Below, in pieces: positions 8,967 through 16,530 of a stretch of DNA of 64,000 nt. The first letter of the stretch is position 1; every line of letters begins with the position of its first letter. The notes under the pieces are model-generated. The model was not told where the DNA came from. It saw nothing but the letters and a program-made list of their open reading frames with translations, and made no database searches. The translations under genes were made by a program, and so were the position numbers. Origin of the DNA: Streptomyces eurythermus (GTDB lineage Bacteria > Actinomycetota > Actinomycetes > Streptomycetales > Streptomycetaceae); contig NZ_BMSK01000007.1 of the NCBI RefSeq assembly GCF_014649115.1, positions 310,525 to 374,524 on the forward strand, given 5' to 3'.

Positions 8967-9674
8967 ATGACCACGAACGACTCTCCGGTCGCGCTCATCA
9001 CCGGCGGCGGCAGCGGGATCGGCGCCGCCGTGGCGCGGCAGCTCCTCGACGCCGGGCACCGGGTGACCGTCACCGGGCGCGGGGAGCGGCGGCTGCGGGA
9101 CTTCGCCGACGGACTCGGCCGTCCCGAGGGGCTGCTGACGGTGGCCGGCGACGCCGCGGACCACGCCGACGTCCAGCAGGCGGTCGACCGCACGCTGAAG
9201 GCGTACGGCCGGCTGGACACCGTCGTCGCCAACGCCGGGTTCGCCACCCATGACACCGTGGCGGACGGCGACCCGTCCGGCTGGGCCGAGATGGTCCTCA
9301 CCAACGTGCTCGGCCCGGCCCTGCTCATCCGGGCCTCCGTCGACGCGCTGAAGGAGACCCGGGGCCGGATCGTCCTCATCGGCAGCGTCGCCGGGTTCGT
9401 GCACGGCCCCGGGAACCTCTACGGCGCCACCAAGTGGGCGGTGACGGGGCTCGCCGAGAACACCCGGCGGCAGGTCACGGAGTTCGGTGTCGGGGTCACG
9501 CTGGTGGCCCCCGGCCGGGTGGAGACGCCCTTCTGGGACGGCTACGGCAGCCTGCCCCCGGGGCATCTGCTGACCGCGGACCAGATCGCCGACTCGGTGG
9601 TCTGGGCGATCCGGCAGCCGGCCGGGGTGGATGTCAACACCGTGGTCGTCCGTCCGGTGGGCCAGCCCGTCTGA
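8967..9674 (+). CDS. Short-chain dehydrogenase/reductase (classical SDR)
   Basis: Predicted cytosolic NAD(P)-dependent oxidoreductase of unknown substrate, 235 residues. The cofactor motif TGGGSGIG is at residues 13-20. NAG follows in VVANAGFA, the catalytic Ser is in LIGSVAG, and the YxxxK motif is in LYGATKW. I chose the ATG at 8967 (MTTNDSPVALITGG) because it has a G-rich site (CAGGGGG) and puts the Rossmann motif at the usual distance. The upstream in-frame ATG at 8922 would overlap the MerR-type operator. It lies downstream of the methyltransferase and is probably transcribed separately. Confidence 0.88.
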   Translation: MTTNDSPVALITGGGSGIGAAVARQLLDAGHRVTVTGRGERRLRDFADGLGRPEGLLTVAGDAADHADVQQAVDRTLKAYGRLDTVVANAGFATHDTVADGDPSGWAEMVLTNVLGPALLIRASVDALKETRGRIVLIGSVAGFVHGPGNLYGATKWAVTGLAENTRRQVTEFGVGVTLVAPGRVETPFWDGYGSLPPGHLLTADQIADSVVWAIRQPAGVDVNTVVVRPVGQPV

Positions 9675-9687
9675 CGGACGACCGGCG

Positions 9688-10380
9688 TCAGTTGTTCGCG
9701 AGGAACTGCTTGGCCAGCCGGTCCCCGAGGGTGACCGCGGCGCTGTGGCTCTCTATGGGGGAGACCTGGGAGTTCTTGAACAGGATGTAGGTCACCCCCG
9801 AGTCCGCGCCGCCGGTCTCGGGGTCCGGGTCGATGCCGAGCGCCTTGGCGGTGGCGTACGACGCCTCGCCGATGATCTGCGAGGGGCCGGTGTCGCCGAC
9901 GACGGCGTACTCGACCTTGTTGTTGTAGACGACGGCGACCACACCGCCGCCCTTGATCCCGGCGTTCGAGTAGTTCCAGATGCCGCTGGTGCTGGGCACC
10001 ACGACGTAGGGCAGGGTCTCCGCGTTCAGCGGCTTGCCGTCGGACTGGTGGAAGGCGGTGTCGGCCTGGAACCAGGGGTCGCGGTTCTCGTTGCAGTTGG
10101 TGGTGCGCTGGCCGTCGCAGTCGATGTCCATGTCCGCCTTCCAGAACACCGCGCCGTTCTTGCCGCACACGGGGACCGTGGCCGAGGTCTCCTCGTCGGT
10201 CCGGTACTTGCCGCTGGAGATCTGCGAACAGGAGGTCACCTTGGCGAGCAGGTCGGCGGCGCTGACCGTGCCCTCCTGGGCGGACCTGGGGGCGGCGGCG
10301 GTGGCGTCGGCGGGCAGGAGACCGGCGGCGAGCAGGGCGGTGCCGGAGGCCGCGGCGAGGGTGAAGGTTCGGAGACGCAC
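9688..10380 (-). CDS. Secreted GH75-family chitosanase
   Basis: Predicted endo-chitosanase cleaving beta-1,4-glucosamine links outside the cell. The GTG at 10380 begins a signal peptide (VRLRTFTLAAASGTALLAAG, then TAAA). The mature domain has the GH75 pattern FWKADMDIDCDGQ, a Cys pair motif (TSCSQISSGKY and VPVCGKNG) and the acidic segment VVGDTGPSQIIGEAS, where GH75 carries its catalytic Asp and Glu. Its 230 residues match a single-domain GH75 enzyme. A CsnR-type palindrome lies 18 bases upstream of the start. It converges with the SDR gene, with 13 bases between the stops. Confidence 0.88.
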   Translation of the reverse strand: MRLRTFTLAAASGTALLAAGLLPADATAAAPRSAQEGTVSAADLLAKVTSCSQISSGKYRTDEETSATVPVCGKNGAVFWKADMDIDCDGQRTTNCNENRDPWFQADTAFHQSDGKPLNAETLPYVVVPSTSGIWNYSNAGIKGGGVVAVVYNNKVEYAVVGDTGPSQIIGEASYATAKALGIDPDPETGGADSGVTYILFKNSQVSPIESHSAAVTLGDRLAKQFLANN

Positions 10381-10397
10381 GGCGGGACCCTTCTGTT

Positions 10398-10410
10398 AGG
10401 AAAGTTTCCT
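10398..10410. promoter_or_regulatory. CsnR-type chitosanase operator
   Basis: AGGAAAGTTTCCT is a perfect palindrome around a central G. It matches the conserved box upstream of Streptomyces GH46 chitosanase genes, where the ROK-family repressor CsnR binds. Its position 18 bases before the GH75 start codon would block the promoter or early transcription. Confidence 0.75.
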
Positions 10411-10581
10411 TCCGGATGGGGTACACCGTGCCCCGACGGCATGTCCCCGTCAACCCCGGGGTGGCGAACGGCTGAAATCCGTGCGCATTGCGGTGATTGC
10501 GGCCGCTGGAGAGACTGGTGGGGTCGGATGTGTCCTGGACGTCCGGCCGTTCCACGGTCGCCGTTTGCGGAGGCGAGTCTC

Positions 10582-11193
10582 ATGTTCGTACGCGCGGTGT
10601 ACGCGACCGGTGATCCCGCACTGCTGGACAGGGCCGTGCGGTCGCTGAACAGCGGAGGGCGGGACCTGCTGGAGGAACGCCCGGGATACCGGGGCGCGGG
10701 CATCTTCGTGGACCGCGAACTCGGCAAACTCCTCGCGGTGAGCTGGTGGGAGTCCGAGGCGGCGCGGCACAACAGCGACGAGATCATGCGCGAGCGGCGC
10801 GAGGCGCTGCTGGAGCCCTTCGCCGGCACGGTGTCGGTCGCCAACTACGAGGCCGCGGTGTTCCACCAGATCGAGCACCCCCGGCAGGGCGGCGGACTGC
10901 GCGCCGCCCGGCTGGAGTTCGACCCGCGCGACGCGGACCTGGTCGTCAACGCCTTCCGGGCCACGGTGGTGCCGCGGGCCGAATCGCTGCCGGGGCTGTG
11001 CCGGACCACCCTGCTGCTCGACCGGGAGCGGGGCCGGGCCGTGGCCGGCGCCCTGTTCACCGACCGCGCCGCGCTGGCCGCCTCGCGGGCGGCCATGGCC
11101 GGCGTGCGCCACGAGGCGACGGCCAAGGCGCACGTCGACGTGGTCGGCCTCGAGGAGTTCGAGGTCGTGTACGCCGACGTGCGCCTCGACTGA
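10582..11193 (+). CDS. Dimeric alpha/beta-barrel (ABM-like) protein
   Basis: Small cytosolic protein of 203 residues with two ferredoxin-like repeats. The first (FVRAVYATGDPALLDRAVRS to LAVSWWESEAA) resembles antibiotic-biosynthesis-monooxygenase or stress-response barrel domains, and the second half repeats the pattern with lower similarity. The ATG at 10582 is preceded by GCGGAGG. I cannot tell a heme-degrading or quinol monooxygenase role from a non-catalytic one. It stands alone between two minus-strand genes. Confidence 0.7.
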   Translation: MFVRAVYATGDPALLDRAVRSLNSGGRDLLEERPGYRGAGIFVDRELGKLLAVSWWESEAARHNSDEIMRERREALLEPFAGTVSVANYEAAVFHQIEHPRQGGGLRAARLEFDPRDADLVVNAFRATVVPRAESLPGLCRTTLLLDRERGRAVAGALFTDRAALAASRAAMAGVRHEATAKAHVDVVGLEEFEVVYADVRLD

Positions 11194-11250
11194 GCCGCGG
11201 GGCCGCGCCGGGCCGGTGCTCAGGGCAGGCCGGGGATCAGGCCATGGTGA

Positions 11251-12087
11251 TCAGGCCATGTCGAAGGTGGCCGGGTCGGGGCCGAGCCGCCGGTCCTCGT
11301 TGAGCGCGCTGATCGCCGCGAGGTCCTCGTCGTCCAGGCTGAAGTCGAACACCGCGATGTTCTCCTTGATCCGGGACGGCGTCACGGACTTCGGGATCAC
11401 GATGTTGCCCAGCTGGAGGTGCCAGCGCAGCACGACCTGGGCCGGGGTGCGTCCGTGCTTGCGCGCGATCGCCACGATCGCGGGCACCTCCAGCAGGCCC
11501 TTGCCCTGGCCGAGCGGCGACCACGCCTCGGTGGCGATGCCCAGCTCGCCGTGGACCTCGCGCGACTTCCGCTGCTGGAGGTGGGGGTGGAGCTCGATCT
11601 GGTTGACCGCCGGAATGACCGAGGTCTCCTCGGTCAGCCGCCGCAGGTGCTCGGGCAGGAAGTTGGAGACACCGATGGCACGCACCCGCTTGTCCGCGTA
11701 CAGCTTCTCGAACGCCTTGTAGGTGTCGACGTACGCGTCCCGGGACGGCAGCGGCCAGTGGATCAGGTACAGGTCGACGTAGTCGAGCCCCAGCTTCGCC
11801 AGCGACGCCTCGAAGGCGCGCAGCGTGGCGTCGTAGCCGTGGTCGCTGTTCCACACCTTGGTGGTGACGAAGATCTCCTCGCGGGGCACGCCGGAGGCGG
11901 CGATGGCCTTGCCGGTGCCCTCCTCGTTGCCGTAGATCGCGGCGGTGTCGATGCTGCGGTAGCCGGCCTGGAGCGCCGTGGCGACGGCTCGCTCGGCCTC
12001 GTCGTCCGGCACCTGCCAGACGCCGTATCCCAGCTGGGGCATCTCGACGCCGTTGTTGAGGATGATCGGGGGGACGTTGCTGCTCAC
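11251..12087 (-). CDS. Aldo/keto reductase (AKR5-like)
   Basis: Predicted NADPH-dependent reductase of aldehydes and ketones, similar to 2,5-diketo-gluconate reductases. The catalytic tetrad is visible: Asp and Tyr in IDTAAIYGNE, Lys in VTTKVWN and His in YLIHWPLP. Cofactor-binding residues sit near IPKSVTPSRIKEN. I prefer the GTG at 12087 (VSSNVPPIILNNG), which has an AAGAGG site and gives the usual 278 residues. An in-frame ATG at 12135 has no ribosome site. The true substrate is not predictable. Confidence 0.88.
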   Translation of the reverse strand: MSSNVPPIILNNGVEMPQLGYGVWQVPDDEAERAVATALQAGYRSIDTAAIYGNEEGTGKAIAASGVPREEIFVTTKVWNSDHGYDATLRAFEASLAKLGLDYVDLYLIHWPLPSRDAYVDTYKAFEKLYADKRVRAIGVSNFLPEHLRRLTEETSVIPAVNQIELHPHLQQRKSREVHGELGIATEAWSPLGQGKGLLEVPAIVAIARKHGRTPAQVVLRWHLQLGNIVIPKSVTPSRIKENIAVFDFSLDDEDLAAISALNEDRRLGPDPATFDMA

Positions 12088-12240
12088 GAGCCTCTTGGTC
12101 CTTCGGTTGTCGACAGGTGTTACTCCCATGGTCAACGATCACGGGCCGTTCCGCATTCCTGGCCACGCGCGTCACCGTGAATTCCCGGCCGCGCGCGTCC
12201 CCCCGGGCGCCGCCCCGCGAAGGGGCCGCGCGGCGGGGCG

Positions 12241-14067
12241 TCAGAGGCGGTAGAGCGCCTCCACCTCGTTCGCGTACGCCTTCTCGATCGCCTTCCGCTT
12301 CAGCTTCAACGACGGCGTCAGCAGGCCGTGTTCCTCGCTGAACGGCTGGGCCAGGATGCGGAAGGTGCGGATCGACTCCGCCTGCGAGACCAGCGTGTTG
12401 GCGGCCACCACCGCGCGCCGCACCTCCGCCTCCAGCTCCGCGTCGCGCACCAGCTCCGCCGCGGTCATCCCCGGCTTGCCGCGCATCTGCAGCCAGTGCT
12501 CGACCGCCTCCCGGTCCAGCGTGACCAGGGCGGCGATGTAGGGGCGGTCGTTGCCGACCACGATGCACTGGCTGACCAGCGGATGCTCGCGGACCCGCTC
12601 CTCCAGCACGCCCGGCGACACGCTCTTGCCGCCGGAGGTCACCAGGATCTCCTTCTTGCGGCCGGTGATGGTCAGATAGCCGTCCTCGTCCAGCGCGCCC
12701 AGGTCGCCGGTGGCCAGCCAGCCGTCGTGCAGGGTCTCGTCGGTCGCCTTCTGGTTGTGGAGATAGCCCTGGAAGACGGTGCCGCCGCGCAGCCAGATCT
12801 CCCCGTCGTCGGCGATGTGCACGGTCACGCCCGGGACGGGCGGGCCCACGGTGCCGTAGCGGGTGCGCCCGGGCGGGTTGGCGGTCGCGGCGGCCGTCGA
12901 CTCGGTCAGCCCGTAGCCCTCGTAGATCTGCACGCCCGCGCCCGCGAAGAACAGCCCCAGCCGGCGGTCCATCGCCGATCCGCCGGACATCGCGTTGCGG
13001 ATCCGCCCGCCCATCGCGGCGCGGACCTTGGCGTACACCAGCTTGTCGAACAGCTGGTGCTGCATCCGCAGCCCCGCCGACGGGCCCGGCCCGGTGCCCC
13101 ACGCCTTGGCCTCCACCGCCTCCGCGTACTTCACGGCGACGTCGACGGCCTTCTCGAACGGCCCCGACCTGCCCTCCCGCTCGGCCTTGCGGCGGGCCGC
13201 GTGGAACACCTTCTCGAAGATGTACGGCACCGCGAGGATGAACGTCGGCCGGAACGCGGCCAGGTCGGGCAGCAGGGCGGCGGCGTGCAGCTGCGGCTGG
13301 TGCCCGAACCGGACCCGGCCGCGGATCGCGGCGACCTCCACCATCCGCCCGAAGACGTGCGCCAGCGGCAGGAACAGCAGCGTGGACGCCTCGTCGCCCT
13401 TCCTGGAGTGGAACACCGGCTCCCACCCCCGCAGCACGGTGTCCGCCTCGCACATGAAGTTGCCGTGGGACAGCAGACAGCCCTTGGGGCGGCCCGTGGT
13501 GCCGGAGGTGTAGATGACGGTGGCGACCGAGTCCGGGGTGACCGCCTGCCGGTGCCGGTGCACCACCTCGTCGTCCAGGTGCGCCCCGGCGTCGTACAGC
13601 TCCTGCACACAGCCGGCGTCCAGCTGCCACAGCCGGCGCAGGTTCGGCAGCCGGTCGATGACGGTGGCGACGGTCATCGCGTGGTCCTCGTGCTCCACGA
13701 CCGCCGCGGACACCTCGGCGTCGTGCAGCATCCAGAAGCACTGCTCGGCCGAGGAGGTGGGGTAGACGGGCACGACCTGGGCGCCGATGGTCCACAGGGC
13801 GAAGTCGAAGAGGGTCCACTCGTAGCGGGTGCGGGCCATGATCGCGACGCGGTCGCCGAAGCGGACGCCGTCGGCCAGCAGGCCCTTGGCGAGGGCCATG
13901 ACCTCGTCGCGGAACTCGGCGGCGGTCACGTCCCGCCACTGCCCGGTGGCGTCCTTGCGGCCGAGCGCGATGTGCCGCGGATCGGTCCGGGCGTGCTCGA
14001 AGACGACGTCGGCCAGACCGCCCGCCGGCGGTGGCGACACCAGCGGAGGGTTGGTGAACTCGCGCAA
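12241..14067 (-). CDS. Long-chain fatty-acid--CoA ligase (AMP-forming)
   Basis: Predicted to activate fatty acids to acyl-CoA through an acyl-adenylate, at the membrane or in the cytosol. Motifs are IYTSGTTGRPKGC (P-loop-like A3), EGYGLTES (A5), TGDLGALDEDGYLTITGRKK (A7/A8) and a C-terminal LKLKRKAIEKAY with the late Lys. The TTG at 14067 gives LREFTNPPLV, the usual N-terminus of Streptomyces members, and follows GGGGAG at proper spacing. The length is 608 residues. Longer in-frame extensions upstream are GC-rich and lack a ribosome site. It looks like a single-gene transcript. Confidence 0.9.
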   Translation of the reverse strand: MREFTNPPLVSPPPAGGLADVVFEHARTDPRHIALGRKDATGQWRDVTAAEFRDEVMALAKGLLADGVRFGDRVAIMARTRYEWTLFDFALWTIGAQVVPVYPTSSAEQCFWMLHDAEVSAAVVEHEDHAMTVATVIDRLPNLRRLWQLDAGCVQELYDAGAHLDDEVVHRHRQAVTPDSVATVIYTSGTTGRPKGCLLSHGNFMCEADTVLRGWEPVFHSRKGDEASTLLFLPLAHVFGRMVEVAAIRGRVRFGHQPQLHAAALLPDLAAFRPTFILAVPYIFEKVFHAARRKAEREGRSGPFEKAVDVAVKYAEAVEAKAWGTGPGPSAGLRMQHQLFDKLVYAKVRAAMGGRIRNAMSGGSAMDRRLGLFFAGAGVQIYEGYGLTESTAAATANPPGRTRYGTVGPPVPGVTVHIADDGEIWLRGGTVFQGYLHNQKATDETLHDGWLATGDLGALDEDGYLTITGRKKEILVTSGGKSVSPGVLEERVREHPLVSQCIVVGNDRPYIAALVTLDREAVEHWLQMRGKPGMTAAELVRDAELEAEVRRAVVAANTLVSQAESIRTFRILAQPFSEEHGLLTPSLKLKRKAIEKAYANEVEALYRL

Positions 14068-14430
14068 CCTCGCTCCCCGTTTTCTCGCGTCTCGGTGGCG
14101 CTGGTCCACGCACCGCAACAGCGCGGTGAAAGCTACCTCACACGATCCGTGCGCGGGAGGGGCCCGGAAGCCGGGCAAACCACGCGTACCGCCCGGACGA
14201 CGGCGGGGAAATGCCCGCACATGGGGAAGGGCCGGACACAACACCGACGGCACCGTAAGTTTCGGTACCGTAATCTCCACCGAATCTGTACGCGCCGATT
14301 ACGGCGGCCCGATCCGCACGGGCCCCTCGGCCACCTGGGGGTGCGGCACGTGGAGGTCACGCGCATCCTGCGCGGGGGCAAGCAGCTCACCTACCGCCCG
14401 GCGCGGTGACGCCCCGGGCGGCCGCGCCGG
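14068..14430. other. Intergenic stretch with no supported gene
   Basis: Between the acyl-CoA ligase start and the LysR gene end I see no codon pattern I trust. A short in-frame run ending at 14409 (HVEVTRILRGGKQ) looks peptide-like but has no start or ribosome site and is probably chance. A weakly AT-richer patch at 14255-14300 may hold the acyl-CoA ligase promoter. Confidence 0.5.
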
Positions 14431-15300
14431 TCAGCCGCCGCTGCGCCGCAGCCGCTCGCCGCCCGCCAGCACCGCCGCCGCCAGCGCGTCGGCGGCGTCC
14501 CCGGCCGGGCCCCGGCGGCGGCCGTGCACCAGGACGAAGTCGACCTTGCCCAGCTCGGGCAGGCCCGCCCGGTCGGGCAGCCGGAACAGGCCCGGCGGGA
14601 TCAGCCGCCGGGAGTGCGCCATCACCCCGAGACCGGCCCGGGCCGCCGCGATCAGCCCGTTGAGGCTGCCGCTCGTGCACACGATCCGCCACGGCCGGCC
14701 CTGCCGCTCCAGCACCTCGAGGGCGCGGGCCCGGGTGATGCCCGGCGGCGGATAGACGATCAGCGGGACCGGCCGGTCCGCCTCCAGCCGCAGCCGTTCG
14801 GCGCCGATCCACACCAGGTCGTCGCGCCACACCAGCGCGCCGCGCGGATCCTCGGGGCGCCGCTTGGCCAGCACCAGGTCGAGCTTCCCGGCGGCCAGCC
14901 GCTCGTACAGCGTGCCGGACAGCTCCACCGTCAGCTCCAGGTCGACCTCCGGATGGTCGTAGCGGAAGCCCTCCAGGATCTCCGGCAGCCGGGTCAGCAC
15001 GAAGTCCTCCGAGGCGCCGAAGCGCAGCCGGCCCCGCACGCGCGTACCGGAGAAGAACGCCGTCGCCTGCTCGTGCACCTCCAGGATCCGGCGGGCGAAG
15101 CCGAGCATCGCCTCGCCGTCCTCGGTCAGCTCCACCGAGTGGGTGTCCCGGGCGAACAGCTGCCGCCCGGCCGCCTCCTCCAGCCGCCGCACATGCTGGC
15201 TCACCGTGGACTGGCGCAGCCCCAGCCGCCGGGCGGCCTGGGTGAAGCTCAGCGTCTGGGCGACCGCCAGGAAGGTGCGCAGGTGCGTCGGCTCGTACAC
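14431..15300 (-). CDS. LysR-family transcriptional regulator
   Basis: DNA-binding regulator of 289 residues. The N-terminal winged helix-turn-helix is clear (LRTFLAVAQTLSFTQAARRL followed by STVSQHVRRLE). A periplasmic-binding-like effector domain follows from about residue 90 (GRLRFGASEDFVLTRLPEIL). The GTG at 15300 starts VYEPTHLRTF. It is divergent from a BASS-family transporter gene with a 165-base shared region, the classic LysR target layout. The ligand is probably the transported compound, which is inference. Confidence 0.92.
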   Translation of the reverse strand: MYEPTHLRTFLAVAQTLSFTQAARRLGLRQSTVSQHVRRLEEAAGRQLFARDTHSVELTEDGEAMLGFARRILEVHEQATAFFSGTRVRGRLRFGASEDFVLTRLPEILEGFRYDHPEVDLELTVELSGTLYERLAAGKLDLVLAKRRPEDPRGALVWRDDLVWIGAERLRLEADRPVPLIVYPPPGITRARALEVLERQGRPWRIVCTSGSLNGLIAAARAGLGVMAHSRRLIPPGLFRLPDRAGLPELGKVDFVLVHGRRRGPAGDAADALAAAVLAGGERLRRSGG

Positions 15301-15353
15301 ACCCCGAGCCTAGCGCGGCCATCACGGAACACGATCACAGTCAGAGCGGTATA

Positions 15354-15364
15354 CGGGATTCCCG
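15354..15364. promoter_or_regulatory. Candidate LysR operator in the LysR/BASS divergent region
   Basis: The perfect palindrome CGGGA-T-TCCCG lies near the middle of the shared region, 54 bases from the LysR start. LysR proteins usually bind a T-N11-A palindrome near their own promoter, so this is the best local candidate. Confidence 0.4.
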
Positions 15365-15465
15365 ATCGGCGTCGGCGGGAGGACGATGGAGGGGGGCCCT
15401 GCGGGCCCGGGACGCACGACCCAGAGCAAGACGACAGCAAGACGACACAGAGCAATCGGAGCACC

Positions 15466-16530
15466 GTGACACGCCTGCGCCGGCCCAGTTGGCTGCCGAT
15501 CGACCCGTACATCGTGCTGCTGCTCGGGACGGTGGGGCTCGCCGCCCTCCTCCCGGCGCGCGGCACGGCCGCCGACGTGACCTCGGGCGCCTCCACGGCC
15601 GCCATCGCCTTCCTCTTCTTCCTCTACGGCGCCCGGCTGTCCACCGGTGAGGCGCTGGACGGACTGCGCCACTGGCGGCTGCACCTCACCGTGCTGATCT
15701 GCACCTTCGTCATCTTCCCGGTGTTCGGGCTGGCCGCCCGGGGCCTGGTGCCGGTCCTGCTGACCCAGCCGCTCTACCAGGGCCTGCTGTTCCTGACGCT
15801 GGTGCCGTCCACCATCCAGTCGTCCATCGCGTTCACCTCCATCGCCCGCGGCAACGTGCCCGCGGCGATCTGCGCCGGGTCCTTCTCCTCCCTCGCCGGC
15901 ATCGTCCTGACCCCGCTGCTCGCGGCGGGGCTGCTCGGCGGCGACGCGGTCGGGTTCTCCACGGACTCGCTGGTGAAGATCGTGCTCCAGCTGCTGGTGC
16001 CGTTCCTCGCCGGGCAGCTGCTGCGGCGCTGGATCGGCACGTTCGTCACCCGGCACAAGAAGGTCCTCGGCCTGGTCGACCGCGGCTCCATCCTGCTGGT
16101 CGTCTACACCGCGTTCAGCGAGGGCATGAACCAGGGGATCTGGCACCAGGTCAGCCCGCTGCGGCTGGCCGCGCTGCTCGGTGTGGAGGCCGTCCTGCTG
16201 GCGGTGATGCTGGTCCTGACCTGGTACGGCGCCAAGGCGCTCGGCTTCGGCCGGGCGGACCGGATCGCCGTGCAGTTCGCCGGGTCGAAGAAGTCCCTCG
16301 CCTCCGGGCTGCCGATGGCGAGCGTCCTGTTCGGCGCCCAGGCATCCCTGGCCGTCCTGCCGCTGATGCTCTTCCACCAGATGCAGCTGATGGTGTGCGC
16401 GGTCATCGCCAAGCGCCGCTCGCACGACCCGGAGGCGGCCGAGGACGCGCCCCGCGAGCCGGGGGACGCGCCCGAGGGGTCAGCCGCGGACCCGGTCCAG
16501 GGGCAGCCACACAACCGTGTCCTGCGCTGA
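15466..16530 (+). CDS. Bile acid:sodium symporter (BASS/SBF-like) family transporter
   Basis: Predicted inner-membrane transporter of 354 residues with about 9-10 hydrophobic segments, for example YIVLLLGTVGLAALLPARG and AAIAFLFFLYGARLS. The SBF-like crossover regions are GLLFLTLVPSTIQSSIAFT and FAGSKKSLASGLPMA. The GTG at 15466 follows a GGAG site. The substrate is unknown; plant and bacterial members move organic anions. Its last 51 bases overlap the 3' end of the convergent sialidase gene, so the C-terminal tail (rich in Glu, Asp and Pro) is encoded opposite the sialidase tail. Confidence 0.88.
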   Translation: MTRLRRPSWLPIDPYIVLLLGTVGLAALLPARGTAADVTSGASTAAIAFLFFLYGARLSTGEALDGLRHWRLHLTVLICTFVIFPVFGLAARGLVPVLLTQPLYQGLLFLTLVPSTIQSSIAFTSIARGNVPAAICAGSFSSLAGIVLTPLLAAGLLGGDAVGFSTDSLVKIVLQLLVPFLAGQLLRRWIGTFVTRHKKVLGLVDRGSILLVVYTAFSEGMNQGIWHQVSPLRLAALLGVEAVLLAVMLVLTWYGAKALGFGRADRIAVQFAGSKKSLASGLPMASVLFGAQASLAVLPLMLFHQMQLMVCAVIAKRRSHDPEAAEDAPREPGDAPEGSAADPVQGQPHNRVLR

